From Hyphomicrobium sp. 12-62-95 (GTDB lineage Bacteria; Pseudomonadota; Alphaproteobacteria; Rhizobiales; Hyphomicrobiaceae), in contig NCCZ01000017.1 in the NCBI GenBank assembly GCA_002279935.1, forward strand, positions 1-64,000: DNA of 64,000 nucleotides, read 5' to 3'. The notes below the pieces were generated by a model. That model did no database searches and was not told where the DNA came from. It worked only from the letters and a program-made list of their open reading frames with translations. Made by a program: the position numbers and the translations under genes. This document shows positions 40,815 through 50,229 of the stretch, piece by piece. How positions within the stretch are numbered: position 1 is the first letter of the stretch; every line of letters starts with the position of its first letter.

Positions 40815-41912
40815 TTAGTCTGGCTCGGGGAGATTATTTTGCTCGCGGGCTGGCGATTGCGGTCTCAATTGGCCAGCCCGTGCGCCTAGGCGCTCCAGAA
40901 ACTCAAGCCTTTTTTGTTCCGGGGCAAGGGGCGTCGCAGCCGGACCATGGATTTGTCGGTCATGATCTGCGGCAAAGACTCGCCATTGGCGCTGGAGATC
41001 TGTCGTTGCGGATAGGGTGAGGGCGCGGTCAGTTTTATGAAATTGATCCCGGAGCTGGTCGGCCTGGGCCAGGGCGGCCCGCTTCTCGGCTATGACGGGC
41101 CGAATGGCAGTTCGCAGCGCTTGCTGGTGGGCCTTGACCGTCGCCTTGCGCAGGCTTTCGCGGGCGAGGGTGCCAATCGAAATCATCCCATGGCCAGGTT
41201 CTGCTGCCAGCCCGCCGGGCGGGATCTTGAGTGCTTTATAGTGATCGGCAAAGGCCGCGTTGATCTGGTGGCGCAGCGCCGCGCAGCGGCTGCGCGCGGC
41301 CTGCGAGATAGCGGTGCGGGCGAGTCGGTGCTCGGTTTGGATGCGGGTTTTGAGAGCGGCGACCTCTTGAGCATCCTTCTCGATGGAGCGGCTGAAGGCG
41401 GCAGCGGCCGAGGCGGTCTTGCCCGCCAGTTTGGAGGCCGGCTCAAACTTATTGGCCGGCGGTCGGAGCACAGGGTGGGCCGGTCCTATTTGAGACGGCA
41501 GCCGGGTGATGGCCCTGTGCTTGAGATATTCCCGCAACTGCTTGGGGGCGGGCCGGAGGAGGCCGCGCGCGTGATCAATTTGATATTCGAGCGCTTCAAA
41601 GAGGTCGGGTTCCGCGCGCAGTTCGCGCCGGGCATGACTGAGCAGCTCGTAGGCTGAGAAGAGACAAGGCAGGATCCGGGGCAGGGCGGAGCGGTACGCA
41701 GCTGAAAGAAAGGCTGGTTCCGCAGCCAGCAGATCGAAAGGCTCGAAGGCTCGCGTGCCGGTTGCACCCATGAGGATTTCAGCGGCTTTGCGGGCGTGAT
41801 GATGCGACCGCCCGGGCAGTACGATTTCATAGAGCTTGTGATCGAAGCTCTCGATCCCGATCCCGTAAAGCCGATCCTGTCGGTCTTCTTCCCGGCTCAT
41901 CCTCAGTCCCAT
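40815..41912 (-). CDS. hypothetical protein, possibly mobilisation-related
   Basis: About 365 residues from an ATG at 41912 (41900 is a close alternative); the frame to 42110 has no support. The first 170 residues are a folded helical domain (YGIGIESFDHKLYEIVLPGR, then ARKAAEILMGATG). The second half is a long charged helix rich in Ala, Arg and Gln, as in C-terminal parts of plasmid mobilisation proteins. There is no relaxase motif. Upstream decayed IS sequence begins at about 42190. Confidence 0.5.
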   Translation of the reverse strand: MGLRMSREEDRQDRLYGIGIESFDHKLYEIVLPGRSHHHARKAAEILMGATGTRAFEPFDLLAAEPAFLSAAYRSALPRILPCLFSAYELLSHARRELRAEPDLFEALEYQIDHARGLLRPAPKQLREYLKHRAITRLPSQIGPAHPVLRPPANKFEPASKLAGKTASAAAAFSRSIEKDAQEVAALKTRIQTEHRLARTAISQAARSRCAALRHQINAAFADHYKALKIPPGGLAAEPGHGMISIGTLARESLRKATVKAHQQALRTAIRPVIAEKRAALAQADQLRDQFHKTDRALTLSATTDLQRQWRVFAADHDRQIHGPAATPLAPEQKRLEFLERLGARAGQLRPQSPAREQNNLPEPD

Positions 41913-42194
41913 CCAGTGCGCATGTAAACAGGCGTTGGAGAGGAGATTGTGAGACTGACAGGGTAATAAAGGGCAGATGATCGCTGACCTGAGGGCCTTC
42001 TCTCCTCTATTCAGAGGGTAAGTCCTTGGCTCAATTTCTGGACCTGACCGTTCGTCACGGCAAAGACGGCCTGGGCTTTTGGCGCTGCGTTGCGCGGGGC
42101 TGTCCGACAACCGAACACGCCCGACGCTCTCAGACGGGAAGCTACGAGCGTACGTGATCTACGCACGCCCGCTTCCGGGAAGGGCTTAGTATTT

Positions 42195-42530
42195 TCAAGT
42201 CAAGGCTACCTTCAGAATAAGTTTGTCTAAGGTCAGCTCGGAGACTCCCTTCTTCAGGCGCTCGTTCTTGCGTTCGAGTTCCTTCAATCGCTTCGCTTGG
42301 TCGAGGTTCAGGCCGCGGTACGCTCGACGCCACGTGTCGTACGTCTGCTCCGAGATTCCGAAGCCCCGGCAGATCTTGGCGACTGTCTCGCCTTGCCCCA
42401 GACGAACCTCCGACTCGCGCAAAGCCTGGATGATCTCTTCGGTTGACTTGCCTTTCGTGCCATATCCTTGTCTCCGTTCGAGAACTTGGAAATAGCCGGA
42501 TTCGAAAGCTAGACGTGGTCTCGGATTAGG
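42195..42530 (-). pseudogene. IS3-family OrfA remnant A
   Basis: KSTEEIIQALRESEVRLGQG, ETVAKICRGFGISEQTYDTW and LKELERKNERLKKGVSELTL are the OrfA helix-turn-helix and leucine-zipper of an IS3 element. A base is missing after the original ATG (ATGGCACGAAAGGC), shifting the frame, and the copy ends at the end of OrfA without OrfB. Confidence 0.75.
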
Positions 42531-42549
42531 GGGGGCAGGCCAGTTCGAG

Positions 42550-42853
42550 ATGATCGCCAACACGCGGCCAAAGTCGCCGGGAGCTCAGAAGCGCGCGATC
42601 ATCGCGGCGGTCGAGGCTCTGGGCACCGCGGTTTCAGAAGTGGCGCGTCGTCACGCGCTCTTTGCGAGCCAGCTGGTTCGGTGGCGCGGCATCTTCGGGA
42701 AGCAGCCGCCGCCCATCTCTTCCCAACCAAGACTGACAGCTTTGGGATTACGATCGCCGGCGAGCGCGTCATGAGCGTTGGCGCCGGCACTGCAGCGCTC
42801 ATCCGCATTATCGAGGCCCTGGAGGCGTGATGATCCCCGTTCCCGTGGGCGTG
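42550..42853 (+). mobile_element. IS66-family fragment (tnpA plus first codons of tnpB)
   Basis: TnpA begins with SPGAQKRAIIAAVEALGTAV, then VARRHALFASQLVRW, and after a frameshift near 42700 ends with SFGITIAGERVMSVGAG and IIEALEA. The stop overlaps the TnpB start (TGATG), but TnpB breaks off after MIPVPVGV. No terminal repeat pair seen. Confidence 0.65.
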
Positions 42854-42920
42854 TACGGCAAATATGCTAGCGGACTAAATCTGATTTTGGAGAAATCGAC
42901 CCTCGGAGTCGTCATGCGTC

Positions 42921-43268
42921 TTATGTGTTCGCCGCTTTAACAAGGGTGCGGATCTTCTCGTGGTGTGCCAGGCGCCTGTTTAATGTTCGGAACGACGATA
43001 CCAGTTCATCAGCCGGACGCTCGTAGACATCGTTGGCCTCGACGTTCAGCTCAACTTCGAGTTTCGGAAGGTAGCCCTCGAATTCGCCTGCGTCGAACAC
43101 CGTCTGAGCCGCCGCGACAAACCTGGGTCATTCGCGCGCGTAGCCATCCGTATTCCAGTTCAGGTCGATCAGGTTCATCAGCTTCTCGCCGACGAGGTAA
43201 TCAAAGGCGGCTTCGCCTCCGAAACGGTCGCGTAAGCCCGCATCCGCAAAACCGGTTTCAAGCCACTG
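42921..43268 (-). pseudogene. decayed conserved gene with an opal codon
   Basis: The frame GLRDRFGGEAAFDYLVGEKL, MNLIDLNWNTDGYARE stops at TGA, then continues PRFVAAAQTVFDAGEFEGYL and ends LAHHEKIRTLVKAANT. The stop replaces what is probably Trp. The start is lost. Family unknown. Confidence 0.5.
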
Positions 43269-43300
43269 ATCTTATGCAGTCTTCATGTGCCAGCAAAACC

Positions 43301-43585
43301 TCAGGTGCGGTGTGCCTTCTGGCTTGGCGTCTGACAGTCCCGCGCCGTGATTGAGATCTGGACCCCGCCACAGCCGTCCTGATCCCGTTCGTGATACGCT
43401 TCAAGCGCGACAAGTCCTGTATTGGGGGCTTCATATCCCGTCCAAATGTAGCGGCGATGTAAGCGCCCCAGCCTGCGCTTGGCCTCGTCCCGGGCCGCAT
43501 TCAAGGTTCTGAAGGTGCGCCGATCCTCGCGGAACGTGGTGCCGGCCCCGTCGGCCGGGGGATAGCTGTAGACGACGTAGGTCAC
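43301..43585 (-). CDS. small hypothetical protein
   Basis: A 94-residue protein beginning MTYVVYSYPPADGAGTTFRE. It alternates short beta strands and a basic helix (LNAARDEAKRRLGRLHRRYI). No ribosome site is obvious, and it is surrounded by decayed sequence. A TCCTAAAATTGAGACA element lies just upstream (43595). Confidence 0.45.
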   Translation of the reverse strand: MTYVVYSYPPADGAGTTFREDRRTFRTLNAARDEAKRRLGRLHRRYIWTGYEAPNTGLVALEAYHERDQDGCGGVQISITARDCQTPSQKAHRT

Positions 43586-43685
43586 GCGGTGTCATCCTAA
43601 AATTGAGACAAAATGCCGGGTATTTTTCCAGCCGATGAGGAAACGCAATGTCTGGCTGATCAGACCACGAGCCCGTGGTATGAGA

Positions 43686-44735
43686 CTAGTCTACCAGCTG
43701 GACTTCAACCCGCCGGTCCAGATCGTAGAGCAGGTCTTGAGGTAGCCGAGCGCGGTCTAGAGCCTTATAGGGTTCGCCCTCGCCCTTCGGGACGAGATCA
43801 ATCTCGCCCGTGTATCCGCCGGCTCGCAAAAAATCTGAGACGGCTTTTAGTCGCTGGGCGGACAGAGCCAAATTGAACTTGTCCGGTCCCCGTTCGTCGG
43901 CATGCCCTGTCAGCTTGATTGTCAATGGCCGTTTCGTGCGCACGAAAGCCAGGAGAATGTCGGCGGCTTTGAGCCCCTCCTCGGTCATGACGGCCTCCCG
44001 GAACACGAACTTGATGGGGATGGGAAGCGGGCTGGACGGCGCGATATCAGGTGCCGCGCCTCGTACAGTGGGAAAATTTTGGACGGGCGCAACGGCTACC
44101 TCCGCATGGGGCACAGGCGATGCGGGTAAGATGGCGTCGGGGCTAAGCGTGCCGCTCGTCATAGGAATGCGCTCAGAAGCTGCCTCTTCACGGGGAGGAA
44201 CAAACGTTTGGAGGCTTGGTTCGCGGGCCGTCTCTCTTTGCGGCGCAGAGGTCGCCCCATTGGTTTGTGCTGTCACGGCGGCTGAGCCGCCGGGGATGTC
44301 CGCTTCCGGATCTGACTGGATCGATAATTTGGGATTAGCGGCGACGATGGGGTCGTCCACGACCAGCACCCACGCCCCGTTTTCGTCTGCGATCGTCTCC
44401 CCCACGGGGCGCCCGTCGACAAGAACTCGGACGCGGGCCTTTGGAGCCGATTGTCCAGCAAAGACCGAGGGCCCGTCCGATGAGATGTTGGCAACGTCAA
44501 ACGAGGGTGCGTCCGCCGCATCGCCCGACGTGCTGGCCGGCGCCGCATGGACTGTCGCATCCGGCACTGCAGATGGTTGACTTGTCGGATCGACCATTGG
44601 AGCTTTGGGCTCGGCTGGCTGCACTATTGCGCCCAACTGCGACCACGCGGCCCTGATCCTCGCCATTCCCAGAGCGGCGATGACAGCACCCGACAATAGG
44701 ATGATGAGGAACAAAAGCGCGATCAACCGTTTCAT
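43686..44735 (-). CDS. OmpA-domain envelope protein
   Basis: A 349-residue protein with an N-terminal membrane anchor (LIALLFLIILLSGAVIAALG). A Pro/Ala-rich linker follows, then a bacterial Ig-like segment (ARVRVLVDGRPVGETIADEN), another linker and a C-terminal OmpA domain from about 245 (LTIKLTGHADERGPDKFNLA, then LSAQRLKAVSDFL and DLDRRVEVQL). The OmpA domain binds peptidoglycan non-covalently. The combined Ig/LysM-less layout resembles alphaproteobacterial envelope spacer proteins. It stands alone. Confidence 0.8.
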   Translation of the reverse strand: MKRLIALLFLIILLSGAVIAALGMARIRAAWSQLGAIVQPAEPKAPMVDPTSQPSAVPDATVHAAPASTSGDAADAPSFDVANISSDGPSVFAGQSAPKARVRVLVDGRPVGETIADENGAWVLVVDDPIVAANPKLSIQSDPEADIPGGSAAVTAQTNGATSAPQRETAREPSLQTFVPPREEAASERIPMTSGTLSPDAILPASPVPHAEVAVAPVQNFPTVRGAAPDIAPSSPLPIPIKFVFREAVMTEEGLKAADILLAFVRTKRPLTIKLTGHADERGPDKFNLALSAQRLKAVSDFLRAGGYTGEIDLVPKGEGEPYKALDRARLPQDLLYDLDRRVEVQLVD

Positions 44736-44814
44736 GGGTTGATTTTAGGAAACTCTTCGGGCGATTTCCATCGGGCTTTTGCAAAGTGGGGTTAGACGGC
44801 GCCGACCGTGACGT

Positions 44815-45050
44815 TATCCGACGATCAGCATCACGCGATGAAACGCATGCCGCTCATGCAAAAGGGTCGGGCAATCAGCCCGCGCGCCATCATCTATCTC
44901 ATCACGCAGACCGGCCGACGACTCGTCGAGGCGTGCAATCTCACCTAATCCATCATCAAACTGGATCGTATGATCCCGCACATCCAAGTCCGCGCCGAGG
45001 GCCGCCAGCTGAAGACAGACCATAGATCGCGTTCAAGCCACCGGGTCGTG
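44815..45050 (+). pseudogene. tyrosine-recombinase (integrase) fragment
   Basis: KGRAISPRAIIYLITQTGRR, LVEACNLT, stop, SIIKLDRMIPHIQVRAEGRQ, LKTDH is typical of a phage-type integrase catalytic domain around the first Arg. A TAA interrupts it and the frame then decays. The N-terminus and the HxxR-Y box are missing. Confidence 0.6.
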
Positions 45051-45213
45051 TGTAGTCCAAGCCGGACTTTCATGGCCGCTGGGCCGCGCGATTGCGGGGT
45101 CTTGTGAGATTTGGATGATCCACTCCCGTGGTCGGTGCCACCCTTCAAAGCCTTCTGAGTTTAGGGCGAAAGGCTTCGAAGGTCGGAGCCTCCGCAACCG
45201 GAAGGATACACCC

Positions 45214-45387
45214 ATGCTCACGATCACCCGCGAATTCGCCTCCGCCTGCACGAACCAGGACCTTCAGTCCATGCTCTGCCGCCTCTTCAACGAGTTGGCC
45301 AATCAAACGCTCACGAGAGCCGAGCAGCAAAGCGTTCATGCTTCTATTCGGGCCATCCGCACCGAATTATCGCACCCTGCGCGTTAG
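45214..45387 (+). CDS. 57-residue protein
   Basis: Starts after GGAAGGAT: MLTITREFASACTNQDLQSM, LCRLFNELANQTL, then a helical end RAEQQSVHASIRAIRTEL. All-helical, no motif. Small genes like this occur widely on alphaproteobacterial plasmids. The next 110 bases hold nothing. Confidence 0.5.
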   Translation: MLTITREFASACTNQDLQSMLCRLFNELANQTLTRAEQQSVHASIRAIRTELSHPAR

Positions 45388-45497
45388 CGCAGGGGCGATG
45401 TTGCCCAGGAGGATGGGCACGCCTGATTATCCAATCCCGATCTGGGCCCGCTTCCCTTTTGTTGCGGCTTTTTTAGCGGCTCTGGCGGCCAGCTTTT

Positions 45498-45734
45498 TTA
45501 GAGGTTTGTGTTGGATGGGAGGGCGTTGTGTTGTGCAGCGTTTGGAGAGGCGGATTTTAGCTCTTGAAGCACTTGGAGTGCCCTGGCTGTCGGATCAGCC
45601 TTCTGGGCAGCCACCAGCATCGCTTCCACCCGCTCGAGCACAAACCCGTAGTCTGGCCCGAACTCTAAAATCAGGAAGGCCGCAAAACGGCGCATTCTCT
45701 GGAGCTCCTGAATATCAAAGCGCTGATCCATCAT
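45498..45734 (-). CDS. 78-residue helical protein
   Basis: Begins MMDQRFDIQELQRMRRFAAF and continues LILEFGPDYGFVLERVEAML, a compact helical domain with conserved-looking aromatic positions. The ribosome site is weak, but the composition is protein-like. Unknown family. Confidence 0.45.
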   Translation of the reverse strand: MMDQRFDIQELQRMRRFAAFLILEFGPDYGFVLERVEAMLVAAQKADPTARALQVLQELKSASPNAAQHNALPSNTNL

Positions 45735-45992
45735 CTCGTCTCAAGCGGGGCCTGAGTGAGAGATTGCGTACAGAGCGGCGAACTAAAGCGGGCTCCATTT
45801 AAGATACGCGCGTAAATCTCATGTGGTCGTGGCTTTAATCCGCCGGTCTCAGCCCCAGCTCGTTTCCATTGGTGCCAGATGGCCGATATTTTTGAGAGCT
45901 GGGCCGCGTCGTGTGGCGACGGTGACGATTGCCCCGAAACCCTTTGTCCTGCTCCGCTGATCCAGGAGCACGTTTAAGTTTCGAATCCTGCT

Positions 45993-46337
45993 ATGTCCAA
46001 ACTCCCGAACGCAGACAAGGACATGGCACGGAAGGGCAAGTCGCCCGAGGAGATCATCCAGGCTTTGCGCGAGGCGGAGGTTCGTCTGGGACAAGTCGAG
46101 ACAGTGGGGAAGATCTGCTGGGGTTTGGGCATTTCGGAGCCGACGTACGACACGGGGCTTCGTGAGTACGGAGGCCCGTCGCTCGACCAAGCGAAGCGAT
46201 TGAAGGAACTCGAACACGAGAACGAGCGCCTGAAGAAGGCGGTCTCCGAGCTGACCCTAGACAAGCTTGTTCTGAAGGAACCTTCGACGGGAAAATACCA
46301 AGCCTTTTCCGGAAGCGTTCGCTGCCAAGATACATGA
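45993..46337 (+). pseudogene. IS3-family OrfA remnant B
   Basis: MARKGKSPEEIIQALREAEV (from the ATG at 46023) through LKKAVSELTLDKLVLKE matches remnant A, and their upstream flanks (TTTCGAATCC) match too. Several changes in the helix-turn-helix (YDTGLREY) and truncation at the OrfA end mark it as dead. OrfB is absent. Confidence 0.7.
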
Positions 46338-46470
46338 AGCCCGCAAGCTCGCATGAAGAGCGGACCAAAGATGGGGCGAGGTCCAGGGGGCCGGGTTCTA
46401 ACTTAATCCCTGGTATCGCGATGAGGGGCACCATTGTCCTGCGGTTCCCGTGTTGGACGGGCAGAACGGG

Positions 46471-46806
46471 TCATCTTTTCTCCGCCACCTCACGTGCACA
46501 GGCCATGCACAGCGACGCGTGTGGTAAAGCGTCGAGCCTCTTTTCAGAGATCTGTCCCGCGCACCGCGTGCACGTACCGTAAGTGCCAGATTTTAGGCGC
46601 TCAAGCGCCGCGTGAATCGCTTGCACCTCCGCGTTGCCTGCGTGTCCCAACTCATCCAGAACCTCATCCATTTCCGAGGCCGTCGCATTTTCTTCCCAAT
46701 CTTTGTCAGCTGGTTGCTCAAGATGGGTTTCAATGCGGTGCAGTCGCCCTTCCAATACTGTCAGGCGCTCTGTCAGCTGCTTCTCGCGGTGTGCTTGATC
46801 AACCAT
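46471..46806 (-). CDS. DksA/TraR-family zinc-finger protein
   Basis: A 111-residue protein starting after GAGGAG. An N-terminal coiled coil (LTERLTVLEGRLHRIETHLE) is followed by a C4 zinc finger YGTCTRCAGQI and LCMACAREV. Relatives bind the RNA polymerase secondary channel and tune transcription with ppGpp. Here the small acidic tip residues of the coil are not evident, so activity is uncertain. The next gene upstream is left-facing too. Confidence 0.82.
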   Translation of the reverse strand: MVDQAHREKQLTERLTVLEGRLHRIETHLEQPADKDWEENATASEMDEVLDELGHAGNAEVQAIHAALERLKSGTYGTCTRCAGQISEKRLDALPHASLCMACAREVAEKR

Positions 46807-46917
46807 GCGTTCGGCTCCTCGGATCTGATCCAAACATGAAACATGTGTTCTCCTTTTGGGGGAAGACACTCGATAGCACAACACATCACTTGCTCATGCC
46901 GTTACGCAGGCAGCAAA

Positions 46918-47208
46918 TCAACCGCACCTTTCCTTATCGTCGAGTCGGGCGATGATGCCGCTCAGGGCTCCCATCGCGCCATCGAGATGGCAGTGAGCGA
47001 TAACGATCGTCTCATCGAAGTAGGGGCTGCGTTGGTCGTCAAGAAACCTTTCCTGCACTCTTAGCGTCGCGAGCAGGTTCTGCAACTGGTTGATGCAAAG
47101 CGATAGGTCGGTACGGGCGAGTTCACGACGATTGTCAGGGGCATTCATCTGGGCTGCCTCTCTCTCGTTATTGTCAGTCAAGAGCAGCGGCTCGAGGTCA
47201 TCCGACAT
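46918..47208 (-). CDS. small helical protein
   Basis: A 96-residue frame from 47208, or 76 residues from the ATG at 47148, which has a purine run upstream. It is helical (ARTDLSLCINQLQNLLATLR). No family recognised. Divergent from PPK2, with the FixK-like box in the region between. Confidence 0.5.
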   Translation of the reverse strand: MSDDLEPLLLTDNNEREAAQMNAPDNRRELARTDLSLCINQLQNLLATLRVQERFLDDQRSPYFDETIVIAHCHLDGAMGALSGIIARLDDKERCG

Positions 47209-47293
47209 TGAGAAGTGTCAAGCGTTGGCCGCTTTTGGCCTCGGATGGAGGCCGTCGCGCCTCGTCTCACCAAATTGCCTCGGCTTCTCGATT

Positions 47294-47307
47294 TTGATCA
47301 ACGTCAA
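47294..47307. promoter_or_regulatory. FNR/FixK-type box upstream of ppk2
   Basis: TTGATCAACGTCAA matches the Crp/FNR-family pattern TTGAT-N4-ATCAA at nine of ten fixed bases. It lies 112 bases before the kinase start and 85 bases from the divergent gene. Proteins that bind such boxes respond to low oxygen or nitric oxide. Confidence 0.55.
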
Positions 47308-47418
47308 GGTTCTTTTTTGAATTTTGATGACACTTCATGTCGAACGCGTGACCACGAGCGGCAGTTCGCAGAGGGGGCAATCGTTTCGATCTAGCGGCCG
47401 CAGTCCTACCAGCCACGA

Positions 47419-48651
47419 ATGAGCAGACCGATGAAAAAGCAACACACCAAAGCGCCTTCCGGACCGGCTGCGCCGCTCGGGTCAACCAATGCAGGTGAGA
47501 AGTCACCTGGGTTGGCACGAGATGGCGATATCGCGCCGACACTGACGCCGGAAGGCGTGCAGGCATACTTCACCGATCAGGCAACTCAAGCCAAGCAGGA
47601 GGCTGAGATCATCGCCGTCGATGCCATACTCAAGGCCTCACCGGACCTGGCCGCTGACAGCGATCCGATTAAGGCCATTCTCGCGGGCGTGTCGCCCGAC
47701 GATGCAATGCTGCTGAAAGCTTCGCTTGCAGTCCGGAACGGCCCGCTTTCGTCAGGCGTCAAGGACGGCAGGGTGCCCCGGCGCGAGCGTGGGCAGGCCA
47801 CGACCAGCGACGAGCTGGCGGATGATTGGCGGCGGGGCTACCCCTACAAGTATAAAATGCTGCGCCATGACTACGAGGTCCAGAAGTTCGTCTTACAGAG
47901 CGAGCTTCTCAAAATGCAGGCGTGGATGAAGACCACGCGCCAGAGGTTGGTCATTCTCTTCGAGGGCCGGGATGCGGCGGGTAAGGGCGGCGCCATCAAA
48001 CGGTTCATGGAGCATCTCAACCCACGCGGCGCGCGGGTGGTGGCACTGGAAAAGCCCAGCGACGTCGAGCGCGCGCAATGGTATTTTCAGCGCTATGTGC
48101 AGCATCTGCCGACGGCTGGCGAGATCGTGATGTTCGATCGGAGCTGGTACAACCGAGCTGGAGTCGAGCACGTCATGGGATTCTGTACGCCTGCGGAGTA
48201 CGATGAGTTCCTGCGTCAGACGCCGGAGTTTGAGCGCAACCTTGTGCGCAGTGGCATACACTTGATTAAGTTCTGGTTCTCGGTCAGTCGCGAGGAGCAG
48301 CGTCGCCGCTTCACTGAACGAAGGGTGCATCCGCTCAAGCAGTGGAAGCTGTCGCCGGTTGACCTCGCCTCACTCGACAAATGGGACGACTACACCTGTG
48401 CCAAAGAGGCCATGTTCTTCCACACGGATACGGCTGACTCGCCTTGGACTGTCGTGAAATCCGACGACAAGAAGCGCGCCCGGCTCAACGCCATGCGCTA
48501 TGTGCTGCATTCGATGCCCTATACGGGTAAGGATGCCGCGCGCATCGGTCCGATTGACGAGCTTCTGGTCGGCAGAGCCAACATCATTCACGAGCGTGAT
48601 GAGCATGATCTGGCTGCTGGACAGTACGCCCGGCAGCCCTCGGCGCAGTGA
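47419..48651 (+). CDS. ppk2: polyphosphate kinase 2
   Basis: A 410-residue PPK2 enzyme. It moves phosphate between polyphosphate and nucleoside diphosphates, usually making ATP or GTP. The Walker A FEGRDAAGKGGAIKRF is at 181-196, FDRSWYNRAGVE at 239-250 is the lid/Walker B region, and HPLKQWKLSPVDLASLDKWD follows. About 140 N-terminal residues precede the kinase core. An ATG four codons later is also possible. The FixK-like box suggests control by oxygen. Confidence 0.92.
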   Translation: MSRPMKKQHTKAPSGPAAPLGSTNAGEKSPGLARDGDIAPTLTPEGVQAYFTDQATQAKQEAEIIAVDAILKASPDLAADSDPIKAILAGVSPDDAMLLKASLAVRNGPLSSGVKDGRVPRRERGQATTSDELADDWRRGYPYKYKMLRHDYEVQKFVLQSELLKMQAWMKTTRQRLVILFEGRDAAGKGGAIKRFMEHLNPRGARVVALEKPSDVERAQWYFQRYVQHLPTAGEIVMFDRSWYNRAGVEHVMGFCTPAEYDEFLRQTPEFERNLVRSGIHLIKFWFSVSREEQRRRFTERRVHPLKQWKLSPVDLASLDKWDDYTCAKEAMFFHTDTADSPWTVVKSDDKKRARLNAMRYVLHSMPYTGKDAARIGPIDELLVGRANIIHERDEHDLAAGQYARQPSAQ

Positions 48652-48783
48652 TGCCGGAAAAAACGCCGGAGCGTGGGGCCATCTGGTGCGGCTGCGCCGA
48701 ACTCCGGCACTGCGGGGTCAACCACTCGCATGTGGTGGATTGAGCTGGATGACAGAGATCTTGAGTGCGAGAGCAAAGGTGCC

Positions 48784-48905
48784 CTAGGCAAGGTAAGGCA
48801 CCATCATCAGCGCTGCGATACCGTCATGGGCCACAATCGCAAGTATGCGTGCCAAGACCGCGACCCGCACGAGTGTGATGATCACCGCTCCGGCTCGGAC
48901 ATCTC
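48784..48905 (-). pseudogene. fragment resembling the TspO C-terminus
   Basis: RAGAVIITLVRVAVLARILA, IVAHDGIAALMMVPYLA, stop. The end resembles the last membrane helices of TspO (LLxVPYLAW). It has no start and abuts an IS remnant. Weak call. Confidence 0.3.
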
Positions 48906-49257
48906 ATGCGTCATCGCCAAGCGATGCTCCGCATCGACGTCTCCCATCCCCGATCTTGCTTGAGTTGAGCCGCCGGAGTTCGACGGCCTTCTCGGCGGCA
49001 ACTTCTTTCAGCTCCAGATCTTTGCGCTTGAGATCCTTGACTTCTCTGGTGGTCCCCGATCGCGCCGTGTCGTCGGCCAGGCGCCGCTTGCCGGCTTGCA
49101 ACCATTCCTTCGACCACCTGTCGTAGAGGCGCTCGGAGATGCCGTCCCGGCGGCACAACTCTGCGATCGAGATTTCGCCATGAAGGCCGTCGAGGACGAT
49201 GCGGATCTTTTCTTCGGCTAAAACCTGGTTGCGGATGGCCCGACGGCTATTGCGCAC
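48904..49257 (-). pseudogene. IS3-family OrfA remnant C
   Basis: NQVLAEEKIRIVLDGLHGEI, SIAELCRRDGISERLYDRWS, KEWLQAGKRRL, then LKRKDLELKEVAAEKAVELR is another IS3-type OrfA, of a different subgroup from A and B. It loses homology after AVELRRL and has no OrfB. Confidence 0.65.
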
Positions 49258-49618
49258 GAGACGCCCGGATGGTGGCTCTGGCGGGCTAGATGTCTGCCTC
49301 GCGGTCCACTTCGCAGGTGGTTCCGATGAGCCCGAAACCTTCCGGTACTCAAGCCGCTAGGTCTCACTCATCAGTGCTGGTGACGGACAACGCTTGACCT
49401 CATTTGTAGCCGACGCGTAGCCGACCGACAGCTCAGAATGTGGCGAGTAACCAACCAATCCAGAGTGGAAACGCATATTTATGTGATGTGGCGGGTTCGC
49501 CATATCAACCCTCTAACGCGCGCTGCCGACGCTGATGAGATTGGCGGGTGGGGTCGTCACGTCTTAATAGTGAGACGTCTGTTGATCGTACACAACTCCG
49601 AGTCTGCAGGATCTCGCA
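49258..49618. other. gene-free stretch
   Basis: Decayed sequence after the IS remnant; no open frame with a ribosome site. A left-over of insertions is likely. Confidence 0.4.
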
Positions 49619-50155
49619 ATGATCAAACTAATGCCCACGGCCAGCTCTGCCGCCGTGTTCGTCGGCTCCGTTCTATTCGTTCTCAGTACGTCAACGCCGA
49701 GCTTCGCACAGAACTGTAATATCGGTGCCGTCGGTGGCATCTTCACATTCATCAATTCTGGAACCTGCACCGATCTTCAAATCCAGAGCAACGAAACGGG
49801 TACAGTGTCGAATGCTGGTGGCCAGACGATCCAGTCGGAATTTAACGCCGCTGTGCAGAACCGTGGCACTGTAACTGTTTTCACTAACGCCGGCACGATA
49901 ACTGGAGATGATGACAATTCCGCGTTCCAGAACTTCGGAATCATCGAAAGCTTTTTCAACAGCGAGTCTATCACGAGCGACTTCGTTTTTGTTACGGCCT
50001 TCAACAATAATTCTTCCACGTCGGGCGCAATCGTGCCGAACTCAAGAATTGGCATGTTTACAAATTCGGGTTTGATTAAAGGTTCGTACGGAATCCAAAA
50101 TTCCGGGGGAGATATCGATCTACTCATAAACACAGAGAGCGGACGCATCGAAGAA
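49619..50155 (+). pseudogene. truncated autotransporter-like passenger
   Basis: Begins with a signal peptide (SAAVFVGSVLFVLSTSTPSF, AQ). Then come beta-helix repeats with an NxG pattern (FINSGTCTD, VSNAGGQTI, FTNAGTITGDD, FQNFGIIES, FTNSGLIKG). Autotransporter passengers have this pattern. At about 50155 the frame passes into the end of the neighbouring toxin remnant, so the remaining passenger and the beta-barrel are missing. Confidence 0.6.
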
Positions 50156-50229
50156 CGCCACGTTGAAGTCGCGCAGACGACCGATGCGTGTCACCCGTCT
50201 TTCTGCACCGTCTGGAGGTCTTTGACCCG

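Noticed and set aside
45128..45802. 224-residue right-facing frame
   Set aside because: It is the shadow of two small genes on both strands, with arginine-rich low-complexity content.
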